64,000 nucleotides of DNA from Cryptomeria japonica (taxonomy: Eukaryota > Streptophyta > Pinopsida > Cupressales > Cupressaceae), in contig NC_081414.1 of the NCBI RefSeq assembly GCF_030272615.1, positions 50,685,136 through 50,749,135 on the forward strand. Direction: 5' to 3'. Shown here piece after piece: positions 22,296 to 32,413 of the stretch. The position numbers and the translations under genes were made by a program. Below the pieces are notes generated by a model. That model searched no databases, was not told where the DNA came from, and was given only the letters and a program-made list of their open reading frames with translations. How positions within the stretch are numbered: position 1 is the first letter of the stretch; each line of letters starts with the position of its first letter.

Positions 22296-22471
22296 GATTT
22301 CACTTTTTTTGTACACTATTCCTAGGCGCATTTATTGCTCTATTCGACATGCATTAATGACAAAAGCAAATGCGTCAAAGTACGAGGAGGTTTGGTGGTA
22401 CTTACCGGCTCTCCTGCCTCTGCTGGCCTCTGGAATCAGCGAACGCGGTCGAATCTGTGAACCAAGGCCAT

Positions 22472-22810
22472 CGCTGCTGACTACTGCTCCTCTATTCTTG
22501 CTTTGCACTGTGATCTCGTGAGGGTGTAGATGACAATGAGGATGTATTTTCCCCCGTGGTCTATCTTATAGACTGCCCTAGCCCTCGTTTCCCGAGTCAG
22601 TCTTCTTCATCCCGTGACTCTGTCACTTTATCCGGTCAATCCATTCTAGCCTTTCTTTCTTATCGAGAGATTGTCTGCAATCTTTTCAGACTTTTTCATC
22701 CAATCTCTCAAGGGGGCATATCATTCCCATCTTGGGGCAACTCTGTATCAGTTCATCTTATCTTCTTTGAAACAACGCGACAAGCCGCATTGTCTCAAAG
22801 AGGGGCAAAA
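22472..22810 (+). other. Tat element 3' untranslated region with polypurine tract
   Basis: Non-coding on the plus strand. It matches 25270-25611 almost base for base (GTAGATGACAATGAGG, ATCGAGAGATTGTCTG). It ends with the tract CAAAGAGGGGCAAAA (22796-22810), directly before the LTR start TGTAGACACC: the plus-strand priming site for reverse transcription. Confidence 0.8.
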
Positions 22811-22837
22811 TGTAGACACCCAAAATTGTCATGTCTA

Positions 22838-23070
22838 ATTAAATAAATATTTTATTTATTTAATTATCTAAGCCTAATTCTTCTATTAATTAAATAAATC
22901 TTTATTTATTTAATTAATTCATTTATCCTCTTCTAGCCTTATTTCTCATTTAAATAAATACATTTATTTATTTAAATTATCCTTTTCCTAAATTAAATAA
23001 ATATCTTATTTATTTAATTATCCTACTTCTTCTATTAATTAAATAAATCTTTATTTATTTAATTAATTCA
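22838..23070. repeat. Five AT palindromes in family C LTR
   Basis: TTAAATAAATA...TATTTATTTAA inverted pairs occur near 22838, 22885, 22952, 22993 and 23034, separated by spacers such as TTCTTCT and CCTCTTCTAGCC. The same series occurs in the LTRs at 25612 and 55582 and, reversed, at 13396-14147, so it is a family trait and not local slippage. Confidence 0.85.
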
Positions 23071-23228
23071 TTATCTTTTTCTACACATGACACATGTCAT
23101 TCATCTCTTAATTCCTACACTACCTACCTCTTTCATTATTTTATTATTTCTTTTACCTACCCTCTAATCATAGCCGACCTCCTTTTTACACCTCTCAATC
23201 TTATCCCTCCATTTCATATAGTGTCTTC

Positions 23229-23235
23229 TATATAA
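23229..23235 (+). promoter_or_regulatory. TATA box of family C LTR copy 1
   Basis: CTTCTATATAAGGAGATGC is conserved at the same place in all plus-strand family C LTRs here (also about 26030 and 56005), which supports a promoter role. Confidence 0.6.
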
Positions 23236-23616
23236 GGAGATGCTTCCTTCATTATCAAACCCTAATGATCCTAATCAAGCATTCTAATGATCCTAATGAG
23301 CTAACAACTTGATCAATTGGCTACACTACGATCTTACTTGCAACCACATTCCGTTCTTTGTTGAGCTCTTGTGCACATAAAAAAAATCTGAGAGCAAATA
23401 TATCAAGCAAGATCAATGGAGATAGGAAGAATGGAGATCCAAACCCTATTGGACATGTGATGGTATAATCTTTGTGATTTTGTTTTATTTGCATTGTCTT
23501 AGGTAATCTTCATATGTTATGGTGGATCTTTGTTGATTGTTAGGCTAGGGTTTTGTGGTTGGATTCATTTAGCCTTTCAATATTGTTATTATTGTTATCC
23601 ATTTTCACCATACACA

Positions 23617-24415
23617 GGATCAACAATTATTGTCTTGGCCAGCCATAAGAATTGTGCTTGACTTATGTTAAACATTCAAAACATTCAAGACCAAACAGCA
23701 AAACATTGTGTCTTTTGTGTCTTCAAGTGTATGCAAAACATTTTACATCAAACAACACACTTTTCTTGGAGTCATTGTCAGTCTAAACACTTGCAAACAT
23801 TGGGTCCTCATCAACATTGTGTCCTCTTGTCACGAAAAACAGTCAAACAGTCCGATTTGGTCACAACAAAACGACTTCACGGATTGGAAAAAATTGCACA
23901 AATTTTACAGAAACGCGTCTGTGTCTGTTTTAACCGCGTCTGGGTAATATAAGCACGTCTGTGAAGGGCAGAATAGCGTCTGTGTTTATAACAGCATTTG
24001 TGTTGAATATAAACCCATCTGTGTTGAATAACAGCGTCTGTGCAGTATACAGTCGCGTCTGTGTCCAGAACTGCAAAAATCTTTACAGTCCAGCAAACAT
24101 AAACAAGAAAATTGCAGAAGCGCGTCTGGGTTAGACAGAGTAGCGTCTGTGTCTGGAAACCGCGTCTGTGAAGTATACAGTTGCGTCTGTGTTCAAAATT
24201 GCAAGAAAAATTTCACAGTCCAGCAAACAAAAGAAATCAGTTTCGGAATACTTGAGCTTCCTAGGTTGTTTCTTCAGGTTTCATCTAGCATTCAACCTGT
24301 CCTTGGGTCTCACAAAGTCCATCATTGCTTTACACCTTACATTACATTCACATTTGTCTAAACTTGAGTCAAAAGGTCACTTGCTTGTCCTCATCATACT
24401 TTGTCAACACACTAC
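23617..24415 (+). other. Tat leader fragment joined directly to the LTR, PBS missing
   Basis: It begins GGATCAACAATTATTGTC immediately after the LTR end, where a primer binding site would be expected. The same sequence is found reversed at 56935-57415, where other leader sequence lies between it and an LTR. So the PBS and first part of the leader are deleted here. It holds a GCGTCTGTG array (listed). No gene. Confidence 0.7.
23905..24205 (+). repeat. GCGTCTGTG array, about 12 units, reverse of the CACAGACGC arrays
   Basis: Units centre on CGCGTCTGTG with variants (CACGTCTGTG, CATTTGTGTT), spaced about 15-45 bases, in two blocks separated by ATCTTTACAGTCCAGC, which occurs again in similar form near 24215. 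The core is the reverse complement of the core of the arrays at 22050-22295 and 24975-25092. Confidence 0.85.
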
Positions 24416-24577
24416 ATACAACACATGTCTCAAACCCATCTCCTCGATGGCAGCTCGGTCCTCGAATGACAACTCCGGTCGCAACCTTTGCGTCAATGGG
24501 AATCTCTCCCGTGACTCTAGCATCGGCAAATACTCCTGTAGTCAAACAACTCAATCATGTCAGTTATAGTGGCATTC

Positions 24578-24846
24578 ACTGTTTATCACAAAATGCTACT
24601 CACTATCTAAATGCATATGGCTATCTACCCTAGTGACACTCACTGTTCATCACAAAGTGTTGCTATTTATCCTAGTGGTACTCCCTGTTCATCACAAAGT
24701 ACTACGTGTGTGACACTCATTGTTCATCACAAAGTGTTACTCACATTTGCACTCCCTGTTCATCACAAAGTGCTTCTCATATTTTAGTACTCCCTGTTCA
24801 TCACAAAGTACTCTATCTTGGTACTCACTGTTCATCACAAAGTGCC
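24578..24846 (+). repeat. Tandem array TTCATCACAAAGTGCT, second copy
   Basis: Seven units of CTGTTCATCACAAAGTG (first unit TGTTTATCACAAAATGC) occur in the same order and with the same spacers as at 21652-21935, within the intron of PMD copy 2. Confidence 0.9.
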
Positions 24847-24974
24847 TTGATCTATCCTAGTTTTCCTAGAGGACCTGCTTGAGTGTATCCCCTCAGCAGC
24901 TTATCCAATCGACAGCATATGTTCATCACAGAACTGTCGATTTGACCTAGAAGATGAAAATTCATACTTTTCAA

Positions 24975-25092
24975 ACGCAAACGCGCTTACATGACATAAA
25001 CGCACTCAAAGACTGCATAGACGCGCCTGAAAAACACAGACGTGCCTTCTTGACACAGACGTGCCTATGCTCTGCACAGACGCGCCTGGACA
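24975..25092 (+). repeat. CACAGACGCG array, about 6 units
   Basis: This is a shorter version of the 22050-22295 array (CATAGACGCGCCTG, CACAGACGTGCCT, CACAGACGCGCCTGG). It lost or never gained about half the units, which accounts for most of the difference between the two introns. Confidence 0.85.
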
Positions 25093-25269
25093 TTTTTTTG
25101 ACACTTTTTGGACCCTAGTCTAAGCGCATTTATTACCCTATTCAACATGCATTAATGACAACAATAAATGCATCAAATTACAAGGAGGTTTTGTGGTACT
25201 TACCGGCTCTCCTGCCTCTGCTGGCCTCTAGAATCGGCGAACGCGATCAAATCTATGAACCAAAGCCAT

Positions 25270-25611
25270 CGCTGCTGACTACTGTTGCTCTTTTCTCTCT
25301 CTTCACTCTAATCTCTCGTGGATGTGTAGATGACAATGAGGATGTATTTTCCCCCGTGGTCTATCTTATAGACTACCCCTAGCCTTCGTTTCCCGAGTCA
25401 GTCTTCTTTATCCCGTGACTTTGTCACTTTATCCGGTCAGTCCATTCTAGCCTTTCTTTCTTATCGAGAGATTGTCTGGGATCTTTCCAGACATTTTCAT
25501 CCAATCTCTCGAGGGGGCATATCATTCCCATTCTGGGGCAACTCTGTATCAGTTCATCTTATCTTCTTTGAAACAACGTGACAAGCCGCATTGTCTCAAA
25601 GAGGGGCAAAA
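25270..25611 (+). other. Second copy of Tat 3' untranslated region with polypurine tract
   Basis: It is nearly identical to 22472-22810 and ends in CAAAGAGGGGCAAAA before the LTR at 25612. No gene. Confidence 0.8.
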
Positions 25612-26412
25612 TGTAGACACCTAAAATTGTCCAGTCTAATTAAATAAATATTTTATTTATTTAATTATCTAAGCTTAATTCTTCTATTAATTAAATAAAT
25701 CTTTATTTATTTAATTAATTCATTTATCCTCTTCTAGCCTTATTTCTCATTTAAATAAATACATTTATTTATTTAAATTATCCTTTGCCTAAATTAAACA
25801 AATATTCTTATTTATTTAATTGATCCCACTTCTTCTATTAATTAAATAAATCTTTATTTATTTAATTAATTCATTAGCCTTTTCTACCCATGACACATGT
25901 CATTCATCTCTTAATTCATACACTGCCTACCTTTTTCATTATTTTATTATTTCTTTTACCTACCCTCTAATCATAGCCGACCTCCTTTTACACCTCTCAA
26001 TCTTATCCCTCCATTTCATATAGTGTCTTCTATATAAGGAGATGCTTCCTTCATTATCAAACCCTAATCACTCATGCTAATCAAGCATTCTAATGACCTA
26101 ATCGACAATTTGGAGGACTTGACTACACTACGATCCTACTTGCAACCACATTCCGTTCTTTGTTGAGCTCTTGTGCATATAAAATTTGAGAGCAAATATA
26201 TCAAGCAAGATCAATGGAGATAGGAAGAATGGAGATCAAAACCCTATTGGGCATGTGATGGTATAATCTTTGTGATTTTGTTTTACTTACATTGTCTTAG
26301 GTAATCTTCATATGTTATGGTGGATCTTTGTTGTTGTTAGGCTAGGGTTTTGTGGTTGAATTCATTTAGCCTTTCAATTCTGTTATTATTGTATCCATTT
26401 TCACCATACACA
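25612..26412 (+). repeat. LTR, Tat-type family C, copy 2
   Basis: This 801-bp LTR starts TGTAGACACC and ends CACCATACACA. It is the 3' LTR of the short internally deleted unit 22811-26412. It has the same five AT palindromes and TATA box as copy 1. The two LTRs are close but differ at scattered bases and small indels near the poly-CTAAT region (23265 versus 26065). Confidence 0.9.
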
Positions 26413-26873
26413 GGTCCTTCTTTTTATCTTTATCCTATAGAGAAGATGTCTATAGTGTAAATTTTGTAAGTTGGTGAAGACCTACACAATGTGAGTAAAT
26501 AAAAATCCTTGTCATGAAATAATTAGATAGATGGTCATTTTTGTGATTCTTGTAAGGTTGAAAAGGTTTATGGTGTAAAAAAATATCCTTGTCATGAAAT
26601 TGATAGAGAGGAATTCTCCTTTTCCTCTATTGATAAATTGGTTGATCTATAATTCATCCTATTCTTTTAGCATTGTCTCTTGAAGAAACACAAAAAGTAT
26701 TGTGTTGATTTAGAAGATCTATCACACGAGTCAAGATTATCACCAACCAGACCTAGGGACCTGATGGAGCTCAGATGAAGAATGCCTTGCACAAATTTGA
26801 AGAATTCCAAAAATGAGAGTTAGCATGAATAAAATGATAGACATTTTTTTTAATTTTCCAATGGCATTTTGTA
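26413..26873. other. Unassigned sequence, no gene seen
   Basis: AT-rich. A 42-base block at about 26455-26496 (TTTTGTAAGTTGGTGAAGAC) recurs inverted at about 33056-33098. A duplicated ATCCTTGTCATGAAAT occurs near 26508 and 26585. Confidence 0.5.
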
Positions 26874-26878
26874 ATGTC

Positions 26879-28404
26879 TGTTGGCATTGACAAAACCCAT
26901 AATCCAGAGAATCGATATATTTGCTAAGATTTGTCATTGATGTCTAACACTGACCGGTGGAGTGGTGTATCTCAGTATAAAAGGCGATGACTTGTAAATA
27001 ACATGGAAGCAACATAAGAGATAGATGATCAAGGTTCAATCAGCTCAAGGGAAGACAAACTAAGCTAACCAGTCTATCACTCAAGAAGATCGGTGTTGAG
27101 GTCAAATCCTCAGGTTGGTCATTCCGATGATGATGAAGTCACAAAAGGTGACTTAGGAAAGAAGGCTTGAGGTTGTATGTAGACCAGAACCTCACTAGAA
27201 ATTAGGAGAAGAGGATTGATGGAAGCACTGCAAACTAGCATCAAAGGATGAACCGATAATGAAGAGCACAGTGGTATATCGGTATACCAGTGAAGCCAAA
27301 GGAAGATAGGTGGGCATCGTAAATCTCAGAGCAATGATTGGTTACATAGTTGCAATGGCAAAAGGTGAGTAGGTGAGTTTGTAGAAACTCCCAACTAAAG
27401 GTTGGTGAAGTCAACTTTAGCTATCATGCATTTAAGCCATCATTACTTGCGGATTTTCAGGTTCGCATTTAAAAGACTAAACGTGACCCAGAAGTCACTT
27501 TTTTGGGGGGATGTAGTGGCAGAATTGGTTGAGTAGTTGGTGGAATTGTTGTAGGGCGTGCAAAGCAAGAGTGGGAATATTTGAATTCTAAATCTACCAA
27601 AATATGTGATTGCATTGATTAAGGAAACACCTGAAGGTGACAACAGTGAATGTATAAAGTATTTTGAGTTCATTCAAAATATTTTTGATCGTAAAATTTG
27701 CAAAGAGAAAATCATATGAGAGGCAATCCGAAGTGCAGAGTGAAGAGTGAGGAAGCACTAAATGATTTAGCAGAGCAGAGTGTGTGTGAAGTAGACCAGC
27801 AGAGTGCAGAGCCGAGGATCTGAGAAGAGGACCGGTGTAGTGCAGAGCAGACACAACTGGTGAGGACAGAGCAAGATTTTCATTGTGATCTTATCAAACT
27901 ATCAGTAGCTATTCCAGCAGATCAACTTCATGTTGATTTCTAACCATTGCAACTCAAAATCCCTTAACCGGGTGGACTTTAACAGGTCCCTTTGTAAAAT
28001 CCCTTAACCAGTTGTCATCTTAATTGATGATCCTAAGACCTTTTCAAAGGCTACCTCTAATAGGGTAAAGGCACTAACAGGACTTAAACAAAATCCTTTA
28101 ACCGGGTGGCACCTAACAGTGTGTTTGTAATCTCCTAACAGGGATGGCTCCTCCTTGGGCATACTCTAGAAGAGTGAAAATTTTGTGAGTTTCTACTCAC
28201 ACCGTGGTTTTCTCCCATTTGGGTTTCCATAAGATAAATCTTGGTGCTATTGTGTATCTTTTCATACATGCATGTTCTTCTGCAACAACTGTTTATATTG
28301 ATGAATATTAAGTTAGTGCAGTCTTGAGTTAAAAGGTTTTAATTATGTAAAACTGGTAAAGTGTTGATTCACCCCTCCCCTCTCAGCACCGGTTGGGACT
28401 AACA
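26879..28404 (-). repeat. Solo LTR, family D, minus strand, target duplication ATGTC
   Basis: On the minus strand it starts TGTTAGTCCC at 28404, followed by the GAGAGGGGAGGGGTGAATCA motif, GGAAACCCAAATGGGAGAAAA and TTCTAGAGTATGC. It ends CAATGCCAACA at 26879. Perfect ATGTC repeats flank it (26874-26878 and 28405-28409). It shares the CCCGGTTAAGGGATTT blocks with the solo LTR at 49308. No PBS, PPT or coding domain inside: a solo LTR of 1526 bp. Confidence 0.85.
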
Positions 28405-28409
28405 ATGTC

Positions 28410-28793
28410 AGTCAACACCTTAAGTATCATTTTGTATATGCTCTAGTATGCATGTAGGACTGCACATGTTCTAAGTCAAATAGGTCTCTACTTTTGACTT
28501 GGTCACAAATTAGCTCTAACTTTCCTAGTTTCATGTTGCACCTCTCCTCTCTATATATGAGGATTTTCATTGTAATAAGGATATTTTCCATCATTATTTT
28601 ATGCAACAAAACTCTATCGAAGTGAAAAGAAAAGTGAGACTTGGTGTTCATATTGTGAATTTGCAAACTTAATCAAAGAGAAGACAAGTTTGTCTTTCAA
28701 ACTTTGTGTTGGAAGCAATCTCGAGTATGATATAAATGTTCTTATTTTATTTGTGTTATATGTTCTTGAAAGATCTAAGTTATGTATTGTTAT
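28410..28793. other. Unassigned sequence, possibly LTR-like
   Basis: It contains CTCTATATATGAGGATTTTCATTG (TATA-like, near 28549), which resembles a retroelement promoter region, perhaps of the element that the solo LTR at 26879 entered. No gene. Confidence 0.3.
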
Positions 28794-29669
28794 TGATGCA
28801 ACCATAACCGATAAACCCTCAAAAGAGAATTGACTGACTTATGCAACAAGAGTAACACAACAAAAGTAACAATAAAACATAGAAAGATTACAAAATAAAT
28901 CATATTATTGTCTTAGAACCTCCAGAAACCAACCAGTTATCATCACATAGTCATGATAGAACATCTGGTAGTCAACAAGTTACATGTAGGATACAAGCCA
29001 GATACAATCCATCCGGAACTCTCAGAGTCAACCGGATCACTAATCACAAATCTAAATTGTTATTTTGATTTCTACTTCTTCTATCCTACAAATGATTACA
29101 TAATACCCTATATATACCCTCTAGAACATATCCGGGTCGGCCACAAAATATTACATTTACTAATGCAGGAAAATGAAATGTGTAACTAGGTTGGCCCTAA
29201 GAATGAAAGCAATTCCCTTTGGAAAATAACAACCAAGAAGTGCGGATCATCAGGAAGGTTGACTACATGCCAAAGAACATCGGACAAGACCCCAAATAGA
29301 TCCACATGCCAAGAAACCACTCCAGAAATGAAGGAAAACCAACTGGTAAGCTCAAGAACTGTCTTAGAACCTAGAAACAGTCAAACCGGGAGCGATAAAT
29401 AGCCAGAAAAGAATATTCCAAATGCACTGAAAATATGGAATGAAGCACCTGAACCAGCCTAGAAACCAAAAATAGGATCTGCAATGAAAAGAAATCAACT
29501 ATCAACACCTACCGATAGGAACACAGAAAACTACACATTGAACAAAACAAGAACTAAACTAAAAGGAAATATTTTTGGTTGATGCAAGATTTCTCAAAGA
29601 CCGAGGATTCTCATACATCAAACACCCCAGGTAGAAAGAGATGTTCCATGAGAGGCAACTCATGAACAT

Positions 29670-30850
29670 CGAAAACGATTCATAAGGATGTTAGGAAATA
29701 TGTGCAAAGTTGTAGAGTTTGTCAAGTTGCAAAGGGTAGTAGTCAGAATGTGGGATTGTATAAACCTTTGACAGTACCGATAAGACCTTGGGAGGATATA
29801 AGGATGGATTTCATACTTGGATTGCCTAAAATGTAGAGAGGGAATGATTCTATATTTGTGGTAGTGGATAGATTCTCGAAGATGACTCATTTTATACCTT
29901 GTAAGAAGACATCAGATGCATTACATGTAGCATACCTATTTTTCAAGGAAGTAGTGAGATTGCATGGACTACCTAAGAGCATAGTTTTAGATAGAGACGC
30001 TAAGTTTGTTGGCTATTTTTAGATAACACTTTGAAAGAATATGAAGACAGATTTAAAGTTCAGTTCTACTTTTCATCCAGAAACTGATGGACAAACATAA
30101 GTAGTTAACCGAAGCTTGGGAAATTTGTTGAGATGTTTAGTTGAAGACAAAACTGGAAGTTGGGATTTGATTCTTGCACAAGCAAAGTTTTCCTACAATA
30201 ATTTAGTAAACAGGAGTGTCGAAAGAACACCTTTTGAGATTGTTACCGGAGCACACCCTAGAGGTATATCAAAATTAAGAGATATTAGAAGTGAAGATAA
30301 GAGAAGTTCAAAAGCAGAAGAATTTGTAGATCACATGAAGGACTTACATATTCAAGTTAAGCAACATATGGAGGACATGAACAACAAGTATAAGGAGAAA
30401 GAAGATGAGAAGATGAGACATAAGGAACTTGAAGTTGGCGATGAAGTGATGGTGTATCTGAGAAAAGAAAGATTCTTGGTTAGAACTTATAACAAGTTGC
30501 AGATGAGAAAGTTCACTTCTAGAAATGCATATGAAGTGGAATAGTTACTGAAGAGTCTAAGTATTTCACCTATCTTTAACATTGCAAATCTTCATCAGTA
30601 TCATGAACCAAAATTCAGTAAGGACTGTATTGCAGACTTGGAGAAATAATTGTCTCAGAAGGAACCAGATTAGGTTGAAGACATTTTGGACAATAGGATT
30701 GGGCGTAGTACCCAGAGTAGTCAGTATAAGGAGTATCTTGTGAAGTGGAAGGACAAACCAGTTGAAGATTCATCTTGGATTTATTAGGTAGAGGTAGACC
30801 GCCTTGGTTTTCCTCTAACCCTAGCAAAGTGAGAGACTCATTTTTTCAAC
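29670..30850 (+). pseudogene. Chromovirus integrase plus chromodomain, decayed
   Basis: One frame is kept throughout. The zinc-motif second half (SCRVCQVAKG) is at about 29710. The core follows: first catalytic Asp in RMDFILGLP (about 29808), second in VLDRDAKF (about 29990). The third catalytic residue, Glu of DGQTEVVN in the family, is a TAA stop here (about 30099). Further stops lie near 29833, 30020 and 30032. From 30116 the frame is open to 30541 (integrase C-terminal part), then a chromodomain lies at about 30674-30790 (VEDILDNRIG, YLVKWKDKPVEDSSWI). A chromodomain after integrase places this in the chromovirus branch, where it directs insertion to marked chromatin. The histidine half of the zinc motif is damaged. 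Confidence 0.85.
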
Positions 30851-32413
30851 AACCCCAGATGTTTGATGCAGGAGCATCCCCAGTTCATAGCAATCTTGCA
30901 TCAACCAAAAATATTTCCTTTATGTTTGCAGTTTCAACATTTCTTTCTGTGTGTCTCGGATTTGGATCACCAAAACCTGTGGAATTGGATTTTTCTTGAA
31001 GACTTGATCACCTTCCTTATTCCCAAACTGTGGAGCATTCAGATCATTTTCTAACAAGTTGTCGCTACCGATTTCTAAGACAGTTTTGTGTTACTGGTTG
31101 CCTGGACCTATTTGCATTGGTGATCTACCAGATCCTTTCCATATCTTGTGGAGCCCTAAGCATTGATTCTGATGTTCCTTGGCATGTGGTCAACCTTTCC
31201 CTGTGATCTACACTTCATCCTTTGGATTTTTCGGAGGAATTTCTTTGGCAGAGGCCGACCTTGTTGGTTTTACACATTAGGTCTTGTTCTTCAGGTTTTG
31301 ATCCCTTTTTGGGCTGACCGGATCCTCTTGGATCATATAAATCATTGTAATAGAGCATGAGAATGTAATTGAAGAAGTTAGACAAAGCATAGAAGATAGA
31401 TCTTAAGATTTGAGGTCTCGGTTGTGACATGTCCTGTATTTTGAGCATGTTTTAGCAGACCTATGAGTCGGTTACTATAACCCGGTTGTTACCGATTGGT
31501 TGTAATCAGTTTTCATGATATAATTCAATATTTTCTACAATTCCTCCATCATTTCCTTGTGTTTTCGTTGTGTTTACTCTTGCTGACTAGTCTGGACTGA
31601 TCTCTGACGTCCCTCCTTTCCAGTGAGACATAGTCAAGGTAGGGAGATCCAATGAAGGACATACCCACCTTGCAGCTCATAACACAAAAAACCATGCAAG
31701 ATACCGACATAACACAAAACACTATGCAAGATACTGACAACCAGTAAGCAACCCTAACTAGTAGAAGGAACACAAGCTATAACTGGTAACAAATAAATCC
31801 ATCATTAGAATCATTTAAATAATTACATAAGCCTTCAATGGCTGCACATGCTAGACTGCATCCCAAGATTACAAAACAATCCATACAACACAAATCTAAG
31901 ATCCGCAGATCTTTTGGTCAACAAATAAGCCTCTGGTAATAGTCTACATTGTTCTGCACTGATCCGGACTTCAGTCTCGCCGAACCAAAATTTCTTTGGA
32001 AATAACATCTTTGTTTGGTCTCTACTTTCTCCGACCTCTGTCCTACAAAATGAATCTCTAAACTTTCCCTTTTGTACCATCCGCGAGCAATACCAACTCG
32101 ATCAAGTCGGCCAAAGATGAACCAGTTCATGATGAAACGTGCAAACAATAACATGTCAGCCCAAATCACCAAGAATATCTTCAAATGCATAAAACTTCAC
32201 GTGGTCCTTCGGGAACATCAGACAAGGCCCAAAACAACATCTCTTAATGATCTGCACCTTATAGAAACCACTCACAACCCAATTCATCTTCGTTCCATAC
32301 ACTGCAAAACCAACTGGTAAGAACATACCAATACCGAGCCAATACCGAGATCAATGTCTCACCGGGATCAAAATCAAGGTGCTGGTTTGAACTACTTTGG
32401 TGCTCTTGCATCA
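30851..32413 (+). other. Chromovirus 3' region and downstream sequence
   Basis: No gene. A TATA-like CATATAAATC near 31337 may be part of a 3' LTR. A 30-base direct duplication with core CATGCAAGATACCGAC / CTATGCAAGATACTGAC occurs at about 31679-31738. Confidence 0.4.

Larger units (their letters stand above)
21143..22471 (-). pseudogene. Antisense spliced plant-mobile-domain (PMD) gene in Tat element, copy 1
   Basis: The gene runs opposite to the element. Exon 1 (22471 to 22406) starts with ATG and has 22 codons ending at a GTAAGT donor. The acceptor TTTGACTGCAG puts exon 2 at 21607, in the same reading phase. Exon 2 encodes the first part of a plant mobile domain (RHVLYVPEF..., ETCTFHLPMGEMTVTLEDVYRI) and stops at 21143, so the domain is truncated. 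A TGA at codon 12 of exon 1 also kills it. The 798-bp intron holds two tandem arrays. PMD proteins are found both as host genes and in transposons; antisense accessory ORFs between pol and 3' LTR are described for Tat-lineage elements. What the protein does for the element is unknown. Splicing is my inference, supported by the conserved second copy. Confidence 0.7.
22811..23616 (+). repeat. LTR, Tat-type family C, copy 1
   Basis: This 806-bp LTR starts TGTAGACACC and ends CACCATACACA. The polypurine tract directly before it makes it the 3' LTR of the element carrying 17352-22810. It also sits at the head of a second internal region (23617-25611) that ends in another LTR, so it is shared in an LTR-internal-LTR-internal-LTR chain. 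U3 holds about five AT palindromes. A TATA box lies at 23229-23235, and the CAAACCCTAATGATCC stretch follows as probable transcript start region. Confidence 0.9.
24416..25269 (-). pseudogene. Antisense PMD gene remnant, copy 2
   Basis: This is the second copy of the antisense gene. Exon 1 runs 25269 to 25204 (ATG, 22 codons, GTAAGT donor), with a TAG at codon 14, where copy 1 has its stop at codon 12. The intron is 668 bp, and exon 2 starts at 24535 after the acceptor GACTACAG. Exon 2 matches copy 1 for about 40 codons, then is cut at about 24416, where sequence switches to leader at a shared ACATACAA. The splice sites and frame phase agree with copy 1, which is the best evidence that the exons are real. 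Inactive. Confidence 0.65.
28794..32413 (+). mobile_element. Putative chromovirus remnant, tentative boundaries
   Basis: Ends TGATGCAAC (28794) and GCTCTTGCATCA (32413) form a short inverted terminal match. Flanks GTTAT and ATTAT differ at one base. Inside is a decayed integrase-chromodomain (29670-30850), with non-coding sequence on both sides. Both sides contain AAAACCAACTGGTAAG (29335 and 32306) and an AACATCxGACAAGxCCC block (29278 and 32215), hinting at related terminal sequences. I could not align full LTRs, so treat the limits as a hypothesis. Confidence 0.35.

Noticed and set aside
28794-32413. Calling a complete LTR retrotransposon with two LTRs
   Set aside because: Only short blocks match between the two sides, the target repeat has a mismatch, and no PBS or polypurine tract was found.
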